Shown: in pieces, positions 14,262 through 14,637 of the stretch
Layout: each line of letters opens with the position of its first letter
Numbering within the stretch: the first letter of the stretch is position 1
Assembly: GCA_964527925.1 (NCBI GenBank)
Contig: CAZGQO010000023.1
Coordinates: forward strand, 1 to 14,637
DNA: 14,637 nucleotides
Source: Ch128b sp964527925
GTDB taxonomy: Bacteria; Bacteroidota; Ignavibacteria; Ch128b
Direction of reading: 5' to 3'
Notes under the pieces: generated by a model
What the model was told of the DNA's origin: nothing
Databases searched by the model: none
The model's input: only the letters and a program-made list of their open reading frames with translations
Position numbers and translations under genes: made by a program

Positions 14262-14637
14262 TCATTCCCATTTATAATTTTTAATATGAATTAAATCTTC
14301 ACCAGTGGGGTGACAATTATAGCAGGCTTGACTGTTGTATTGATATCCTGGAACATTGCGATGTTTTCTATTCATATCATTTTGATTATGTTCATGACAA
14401 TTCAAACACGAGAAAATAAGATAATTGTTTGGATTTGAATGGCAGATTGTACATGTCGACCATTTATTTCTATGCTTACCAGAAAAGATTGGAAAGTACT
14501 GTTGATCATGATTAAATGTCGATGGACTCCAGCCATTCGTGGTATGACAAATTTCACATTGATGTGGGAACTGAAGTGAGACATGATTTGGATTTGTAGT
14601 TCCATTGTAATCTTCTAAATGACATCCCTGACATTCA
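14262..14637 (-). CDS. Multiheme c-type cytochrome, C-terminal part (5' end outside window)
   Basis: The frame is open from the window edge to the TGA at 14262-14264 and gives 124 residues. It contains five covalent heme sites CxxCH: CQGCH, CEICH, CTICH, CLNCH and CYNCH. Further histidines (NPNH, FPHQ, FNHD, SGKH, HEH and KHRN) could be distal ligands, so most hemes are probably bis-His. The spacing (CxxCH, a FPHxCxxCH segment, a W-x-x-F-x-HD segment and a final CxxCHPTG) is that of periplasmic or secreted cytochrome c3/c7-like multiheme proteins. The N-terminus with its signal peptide and probably more hemes lies beyond base 14637. It is the first visible gene of the operon with the barrel and flavoprotein genes. 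Another frame is open across 14402-14605 on this strand but has no heme motifs and is not the gene. Confidence 0.9.
   Translation of the reverse strand, partial: ECQGCHLEDYNGTTNPNHVSLQFPHQCEICHTTNGWSPSTFNHDQQYFPIFSGKHRNKWSTCTICHSNPNNYLIFSCLNCHEHNQNDMNRKHRNVPGYQYNSQACYNCHPTGEDLIHIKNYKWE

Noticed and set aside
14402..14605. 67-codon open frame on the - strand starting with ATG
   Set aside because: It overlaps the cytochrome frame, which carries five CxxCH motifs and runs to the window edge; this frame has no recognisable features.
1..14637. CRISPR arrays, tRNA or rRNA genes, insertion sequences, integrases, phage or defence genes
   Set aside because: Read through both strands; no repeat-spacer pattern, cloverleaf, transposase motif or known defence domain was seen.

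Overview
This AT-rich window most resembles a chromosome of the Ignavibacteria/Chlorobi/Bacteroidetes (FCB) lineage. That is inference. It rests on a SusC/TonB-type outer-membrane receptor, a fused CrtYcd lycopene cyclase, few Shine-Dalgarno sites, a DUF4402 secreted protein and a multiheme cytochrome. There are no rRNA or tRNA genes, insertion sequences, integrases or CRISPR arrays, so it looks like core genome around a replication origin rather than an island.

Region 1 (1-8455, all + strand). The C-terminal part of a TonB-dependent receptor is followed 19 bp later by eight tightly packed carotenoid genes: crtI, crtB, a small exported protein of unknown function, crtYcd, crtD, an acyltransferase, a GT2 glycosyltransferase and cruF. 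Neighbours overlap by 1-14 bp or are separated by 2-8 bp, so the block is almost certainly one operon. Read as a pathway: CrtB makes phytoene from GGPP, CrtI desaturates it to lycopene, and CrtYcd cyclises one end. CruF hydrates the other (psi) end at C-1',2', CrtD adds the 3',4' double bond, the GT glycosylates the tertiary hydroxyl, and the acyltransferase esterifies the sugar. The predicted product is an acylated monocyclic carotenoid glycoside of the myxobactin type. No crtE, crtZ or crtW lies in the window.

Region 2 (8456-9905, + strand). A 260-bp intergenic stretch leads to a secreted DUF4402 protein with an unusually strong GGAGG ribosome binding site and a clear intrinsic terminator. 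A small SAM-dependent methyltransferase follows.

Region 3 (9906-11670). A 292-bp non-coding stretch has the features of oriC: perfect and near-perfect DnaA boxes in two pairs with the same 11-bp register, a 19-bp inverted repeat, and an AT-rich core with three 12-bp-period ATGAT repeats. dnaA follows, and a further perfect DnaA box covers its codons 2-5.

Region 4 (11673-14637, - strand). An operon converges on dnaA with only 2 bp between the stop codons. In transcription order it encodes a multiheme c-type cytochrome (C-terminal 124 residues, five CxxCH sites), a putative outer-membrane beta-barrel protein (1 bp later) and a YpdA/thioredoxin-reductase-like FAD/NAD(P) flavoprotein (11 bp later). 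This looks like a redox module linking a soluble flavoprotein, a periplasmic or extracellular cytochrome and an outer-membrane component. It is the least explained part of the window.
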